Source of the DNA: Lineus longissimus
Taxonomy: Eukaryota > Nemertea > Pilidiophora > Heteronemertea > Lineidae
DNA: 64,000 bases
Assembly (NCBI RefSeq): GCF_910592395.1
Contig: NC_088326.1
Location: forward strand, 12,221,001-12,285,000
Direction: 5' to 3'
In this document: piece by piece, positions 57,943 through 64,000 of the stretch
Numbering within the stretch: position 1 is the first letter of the stretch
How the letters are laid out: every line of letters starts with the position of its first letter
Notes under the pieces: generated by a model
Seen by the model: the letters and a program-made list of their open reading frames with translations, nothing else
What the model was told of the DNA's origin: nothing
The model's database searches: none
Made by a program: the position numbers and the translations under genes

Positions 57943-58427
57943 TAGGATGAGACGTGTATCCAAAGAAATAAGGCTGCCCCCTTGATCTAAGCTAGCTATA
58001 GCCATTGCTAGGACGACCCTCGAAGCTTACAGCTAAGGACCGCAAACAAACAAACAACTTCCTGTAATACTACCAGGACTCCCGTAGGAATTCCAATCAA
58101 CTATGCATCACATCCCAGATCAGAACCAATTCCGGGAAGCGTGTTTGGTACGCTTGCATAAATATCGTAAATACGGCCTTGGGAGCTACAATTACTGATT
58201 AAAAAAAAGACAAATTGGTTTTTAACATCGATCAATCATAACGGCATGTCACAATGATGTATTGTGCTTTTGCAAAATAGATGTATTACACCAGTGATGT
58301 GATTGGCGTCTTAATTTCATAAAGGGTGTCCGCTCATTCATAGTGATGCATTACTCTCTGAATGAAGAGTTGTATCACTCTATTTTCGGACATCAGTTTG
58401 GAAAGTTGATGCTGTTTAAGTGATCAT

Positions 58428-58600
58428 ACTGGGTGTTTAAAAAAACATTTGACGTTTCTAGTTTTTTTCCAATGACTCAATGGATGGTGTGTATAACTTT
58501 GAATACTGGGTGTCTAAAAGAAAACGTCGTCCCAGTGACTTGCATCGTAATGGTGTGTACTGTAATGACTTCTGGGTGTACGAAAAATTTGTACCAATAA
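58428..58600. repeat. Degenerate ~70-bp tandem repeat, three copies
   Basis: TACTGGGTGTTTAAAA, TACTGGGTGTCTAAAAG and TTCTGGGTGTACGAAAA occur at regular spacing, each preceded or followed by ATGGTGTGTA. Confidence 0.6.
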
Positions 58601-58938
58601 ATTAGTACTCACAATGAAGAGAATTGATTGTAAGTTGTTCAAACTTCAAAACAGATGTTTATGCTCTTATTCCTTTCAAGGTAAACAATAATCTCGTCAT
58701 CTGCTTATGGTTTGAGTTGTTGTTGTTATAAACGAAACCCATATACGGGGTAGCTCAAAAAAATCGACAAAGCACCATCTAGGGACTGAAAACACCAGTC
58801 CAAGTGAATGGATGAAACTTTCTCGAGACCGAAAGATATTGTGATTCGGTAAGGTACTTTTTGCTCCAGAGCCAATTTTGTGAAGCGAAGTCTGCAGTAA
58901 TTAGAGCCAACATGGCTAATATTATACGAAGATGAACT

Positions 58939-59034
58939 GAATTGGAAACACTGTGAAATTACTTCGGACTTTACTTAGCGATATTTGAATTGGAAACACT
59001 GTGAAATTATTTTGGACTTTACTTGGCGATATTT
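58939..59034. repeat. 48-bp tandem duplication
   Basis: GAATTGGAAACACTGTGAAA starts at 58939 and again at 58987, each followed by ACTTTACTTRGCGATATTT. Confidence 0.95.
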
Positions 59035-59394
59035 GGTCGTGAGCTAAAACTACTAGACTGAATTGAGATGTATCGGTCTCATTTTCCTTCTCGAATGATT
59101 CTCCATCCACTGTTTCTATTGCCTCAGGTCTTTGGGTGGTGGAAATGTGTTTGTCTTTTTTTGGGGGCACACTGTATAGATAAGTAGGCTTGCATTTTCA
59201 CTTTATTCAAAGTGACCAATGTTTGAACCCATTTCAAACGATAATATAATATGAACTTTTCGCTGAATGACACGTTTTGTCACTGTCACTTGCATATGCC
59301 TCGGGAAACTTTACATGTGGGTGTACTTTCATAAAGATGAAAAATGATTTTCAGTTATAGTACAGTACAACATCTACATTATGGGTATCTTTGG

Positions 59395-59470
59395 GACTGT
59401 CCTTAATAGTGAGGTATCCTGATTAGAGAGGTCAAACTGAACGGAAACAATGAATTTGGGTCCAAATGTT
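59395..59470 (-). mobile_element. Family A MITE fragment
   Basis: Remnant reading CTGTCCTTAATAGTGAGG, GATTAGAGAGGTCAAACTGA and ACGGAAACAATGAATTTGGG. Confidence 0.65.
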
Positions 59471-62189
59471 GAAATCTAGATTTATATCGCCGGTTCGCAG
59501 GGCGCTTTAGTAAACAGAAAGTTTTTTTCATACCATTTTTGAAGTTCTAGTTTAAGCTTTTTGTGGGAAAAGTTGCCTGCCAAACCTTTCAAAGATTTCT
59601 TTTGTGATGTCCTTGGGACCCTCATGACGCTTATGCTCCATGGCATAGTCGCCTAAATATGGGTTTACTATACTTCAGGTACGATCAGTTATTGACATGC
59701 GTAGTTTTCCATCTATTGTTCATTATCTGGGTGATTAAAAATCTCATCTCAGTCAACAGCTGTTTTCAATAACATCTGGACGTTTCGATATCATCTGCTT
59801 TTACGACATATAATCAATAAATAAATTACTTATTTCCAATAATAATATACTTTGGTTGGAGAAAAAGGTCAACTATAGATATAGGTTGGATGTGTGTTGA
59901 AAACTGCTGCCGTTTTGTTGGTCATTTTCAAGGTCATGAATAACCAAGATTTGTATATTAAATGGAAATTATTGATGGGAAACATAGTGGCATAGTGTCT
60001 GTGATGGAATTCCCAGTATAGAATCTACAATGGGAAATTATGAATTTATGATGGCCTGGCATTATGAATCTCTGATGAGACCAGGTGTAAAAAGGTTGCT
60101 TGTGTAAATCATCGTAGAATTTACCATAGGCCTATCAACGATTTTATGATGAAAACTTTTGCCTGTGGCCCCTGATGACGTGTTTCCCATCTCTAGGGAT
60201 TGTTCCATCCGCTGGAGCAAATCTTAAGCAACCTACAACCCAATATACAGAATTCTCTCGCGCGTTTTCTGACCAGCCATCCTTATGCACCGAGACAATC
60301 TCCTCAAAGGCATCCTCAGTCAAACCCTCCGACTGATTGACATTTCCCCATGCCTCTGTCTTATTTCCCATTCCCGCGTAGAAACGCGGCCCTCCCCTTT
60401 TATCCAAAGCCGCAATCACCGTTCGCACAAAGAAACCTTCCAATATTTTCATTGCAGAGAAAATTGACTAATACACCTATTAACCTAGGGCGGGAGTTAG
60501 AGTCAATAAGCGCGTTTTGTGGTCGAATTATCGCAACTTTCCTGCTTCGTTTTCCCGTCACAGCAAGGAGGAGTCGACCCTTCCCACCATATGGTCCACA
60601 CCACAAAGAATTACGCCAAGAAAAAAGGAGATTGGAATAATAAGAATAACATTGTCGTTTTCTTTGTCGCGGTACGTTACGCGATCTTAGGGCCATCTCT
60701 GTGGTATCCAATTGACTGACTGAAGACGCCGTGAGCAATTCACAACAATAAACCCTCTCTGTTATCTAAGATTATTACATTACGCCCTCGAGTGGCGGAG
60801 ATTTTTTCACAGGGAACAGCGTAATCATAATGGAGTCTATGAATGAGACTGGGTGAGGGTACTCGAGCGTAGGGTTGCGGATTACGTGACATTGTGCTGT
60901 GTTTTATGTCGATTGTCAGCGCGTCTTTAAGCAAGACAACTTCACTTATTAGAATATGGTCTTCATTTATGAAAATGAAAACTGTCTACTTTGTGCTTCT
61001 ATACATTACGATGCATTTTAACATTGTTGTGGCGCCTCTCGCTACAAGTCATTTTCACAATGAATTATCAATAAAATTTATTGACCGCAATTTGCTTTAC
61101 GCTATATCTTTTAAGGCCATTGTCATAAGATCTGTCTGTATCTGTAGACATACATTTTCGCACTAATCTTTGTCGTTAGTTGATGAAAACGACTTCTACG
61201 ATAATTGAGTTTCCATTACATATTGATGCGATTGCCATTAGTTCTTTATGCAAGATGTCTTCACTTATCTTAACGAAATGAAAACAAATTTCTTTGTATA
61301 GTTTGTGCCACATTATAGTGTTGTAGGCTTATTACATGCCTTTAAGATGCATTTACGCAGGAAGTTTTCAAATTTCTTTAGGAAAGGAAGTTACTTTTCT
61401 GATTATTCCCTAATACATTGAATGCATATGAAATTGATGAGATAATCCTCTTAAACCCAGAGTGTTTGGAGATTACTACTCTACCACTCGATGTATACAA
61501 GGTTCCTTAACCAAAGATATTGTCACACGAAAATAAAGCATTTTCGAAAGTACATTTCGATTGAAAAGTCACATGTGGAAGTGTGTTGTCTTAAACAGCG
61601 TCCAAAGTGCATCGGCCCGTTGCCAGTAGCAACCTAAAATACATCATCGTCGATCAATATGATTTCATTCCGTTAACCTCGAGATGATTCGAAATAAAGA
61701 TTGACGACACCGTTTACGATAAACGTCCAAATGTACGATGATAAACTTGTATCACATGACATAATGTCCGTATCGTTATCGAAGCGCATACAAATCGCAT
61801 GAGTCCTACCTTAAAAATAACTCAGTATCTCTTTGGTCGTCACGGTAACAGGGTCAGAGGTCAAATGAGTTATGTAAGTTCTGTATTGTCGATTTCCCGG
61901 TAAGATCGATCGTCTTCGAAAAGCTTGACCGCAGTGTTTTCATTGGACGGTGTATTTTGATTAATTCGCTGTGGTCAGTCAGTTGAGTCATCAAGACGAC
62001 GTGCGTACATTTCATCGGGGAATTAGGAGGTAGGTCGAAGTTCATACTCTAGTTTCACCAATCTTAGACCATATGGCATGTTCATTTAGATATTATTTTA
62101 GATATCATGTACAGGTCTTTTTTGTGTTGATGGTTATGACATCATGTCCTTGGTCCTTGTGTTGATTTTGTATAATTGATGACCAACTT
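59471..62189. other. No gene recognised
   Basis: A GC-richer island around 60150-60900 has moderately long open frames on both strands (up to about 110 codons) but no recognisable protein. 60920-61030 and 61240-61350 share words (AAGCAAGACAACTTCACTTA / ATGCAAGATGTCTTCACTTA), an old duplication. Confidence 0.45.
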
Positions 62190-62450
62190 GAGACCGAATG
62201 TTGTGTCCTTGATAGAGAGGTGGTCACTGAAGGAGGTTCCACTGGACCAAATGGCTTCAGACCCCCTCCCCCTCCCTTGGATCCATGCTGCACTGTTTAT
62301 GGACAAATTCAAGTCACGAGATTGCCTATATGTGCTTTATAAGAATCAATTGTGGAATTACAGATATCATCTCTATGAACCAATATCCTCATTGTCTCTG
62401 AAAGAGAGGTTGTCCTTCTAACCGAGGTGTCCGGTAAGAGTTGTTCAGCT
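62190..62450. mobile_element. Two family A MITE end fragments flanking unrelated sequence
   Basis: 62195-62245 has GTGTCCTTGATAGAGAGG and GGAGGTTCCACTGGA. 62400-62452 has AAAGAGAGGTTGTCCTTC and a CAGCTGTA end. They may be one element split by a later insertion or two separate remnants. Confidence 0.5.
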
Positions 62451-63019
62451 GTAGTAACACGCTGGATGGTTCAACAAAGTGCTGAAGATAAAAACCAAAT
62501 AATTTACAACACAATGTCATATATTTTTAGTTCTATTCTTGCAAAGCAATAAAATTGTATTTTCCCCATCGTGAATATTCGATTTCCGTAAGTGTGGACC
62601 GGTTATTAGTCCTAAGGATCAATCGAAGACTTTTTTAACAATGCACGCAATATTTATTGTTATGCTGAACAATAATTGTGGTATTCATGTTGTGAAGTTA
62701 TTGCGCTCTCCAAGGTCAACATTGCTGCATATCGATTCGTTCGTACTGCGGAATTGAATGGTTCAAAAAAGATGCATTGTTGTGATCAGTATGGGGGCCT
62801 ATTGTTGTCCTAGTACTGTCAGTTGCACTGAAGGCTGACATCTTTTCTGAATAAGGGGCCGTTCATTTAGTACGTAGACGCGATTTTATGTTATTTCAGT
62901 ACTTCATCCCCTCGTTCACCAGTGTATGCATGCATGGGCCTAAAGTTTACAAGAGGCCTCCCCTTATTATGTACGTACTAAAAGAACATCCCCTATTACT
63001 TTCTCCCTGTAGTGGAATG
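62451..63019. other. No recognisable feature
   Basis: Unique AT-rich sequence between a family A end fragment and the hAT-like MITE. Confidence 0.6.
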
Positions 63020-63299
63020 CAGGGGCAGAGCCAGGATTATGAAAAAGGGGGCCATTGAGCTTAGGGCGTAGCTTAGCCACTATAGAGCACTGTAGGTGCA
63101 TCCTTGGCAGGTGGGTTTGGAAAATATTGAAAAACACAAACATGCCATTTCAACACCTCTAAGGGTCATAGAACTTTGTAAACTTCGGGCCAAAAATCAG
63201 CAATTTCATAATAAAACGTGTGCTTGAATGACCCTGGAGGAGTTGGACAACTAAGCTTGAGAAATAAAAAAACATCCCTCCCCCTTCACTCTGCCCCTG
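63020..63299. mobile_element. hAT-like MITE
   Basis: Terminal inverted repeats CAGGGGCAGAG / CTCTGCCCCTG, with GAATG directly repeated on both flanks. CAGGG-type ends are characteristic of hAT elements. The interior lacks coding capacity. Confidence 0.65.
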
Positions 63300-64000
63300 G
63301 AATGAAATAATCTCTGTATAGTAGCTATTGCATTCTCAATCAGTTGCTGATTGGTACCGAAGAAATTTTATAGTTGCCATGTTGTGGTAACACGCTCAAG
63401 CATAATTGGCGAGCTGATTACCTTGGGACTGACCACAAATCCACATTTTCTGAAGACCCAGAAAATGAGCTCAGATGGTCAGAACGCTACCATACAAATT
63501 TTCTGCTGATTGATCTTGTGTAAAAAGATACCCGATTGGACGACGGAAAGTGGCTGTGTTCATTTTCTGGGGCCTTGGTAGCGGTATGGGCAGAAGTGAC
63601 CAGCAGACACGCAAGCGAAACATGCTTATACAAACTGCTGGAAGCATGCTAGGAGAAACCAAGGAACACCCAACATCCCAAGTCTGTGGCTCCTTGAGAA
63701 GACCTTGGTTCCGATCTTATCAGACTGGAAGTAACACATAGGGACGCAAGCATAACTTTGGGGATAATGAGGGTGCCCCCATGCCTATAGTCATAGCTAG
63801 AAAGTAGGCCCAAGTGTTCATTCTAGAAGCCTTGAAAGCGTATACAATCAAAACATTTCAAATAAAAACAAGGAGTTCTCCAACCTCTGAATAGCTTTCT
63901 TCTTTTTTGGCACCACCGTTGAAATAACACGCAACTGTAACATTCCCGAGAAAACGAGGAAGTCCATGGGGGGGGGGATGAAAACAAGGCACGTAACTCA
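63300..64000. other. No recognisable feature
   Basis: Unique sequence to the end of the window, with a short G run near 63969. Confidence 0.6.

Noticed and set aside
57476-58005. 110-118-codon frames rich in Arg/Phe/Trp on both strands
   Set aside because: Caused by the 11-bp/99-bp periodicity of the Harbinger-like MITE (99 and 33 are multiples of three); no ORF evidence beyond periodicity.
60144-60738. Overlapping ~100-codon frames on both strands in a GC-richer patch
   Set aside because: No recognisable protein and no splice-site support. Overlapping frames in a GC-richer patch are expected by chance.

Overview
This is eukaryotic nuclear DNA from an animal. The three recognisable protein genes are two intron-rich genes with GT-AG introns and one intronless coding region, and the rest is repeat-rich, AT-leaning non-coding sequence. 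The dispersed repeats (MITEs, tRNA-derived SINEs, and a GCTCACC...GGTGAGC-ended family with a (GTC)n tract) and the frequent TAGGCCTA words fit a marine invertebrate bilaterian. I cannot settle the phylum from sequence alone.

Genes occupy only the first 14 kb. (1) On the + strand, 1734-10383, lies a complete acid sphingomyelinase gene (SMPD1-like). I assembled ten coding exons by hand; they keep frame across every junction and give 691 residues with signal peptide, saposin-B domain, proline-rich linker, metallophosphoesterase domain with all metal ligands, and a cysteine-rich C-terminus. (2) Inside its 4.3-kb last intron, on the opposite strand, sits an uninterrupted B-box/coiled-coil/beta-propeller protein (RING-less TRIM-like, 6182-8017). 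(3) On the - strand, 11552-13790, is a complete four-coding-exon AAR2 gene (U5 snRNP assembly factor, 366 residues), convergent with the sphingomyelinase gene. I see no functional link among the three: one is lysosomal or secreted, one probably a cytosolic adaptor, one in splicing.

From 14 to 64 kb I find no recognisable protein gene, only a few weak candidate exons. The region is a mosaic of repeats: about a dozen copies of a pogo/Tigger-like MITE (family A); four copies of a second element with a similar terminus (family B), one of them split by a 54-bp tandem array; a family C element made of three ~300-bp modules carrying paired AGGTCA sites; a 71-bp satellite of 11.5 copies; tRNA-derived SINE copies; a hAT-like MITE; and a striking Harbinger-like MITE at 57.5 kb whose interior is an 11-bp-period repeat with a 99-bp higher-order unit. 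The remainder is unexplained intergenic or intronic sequence.
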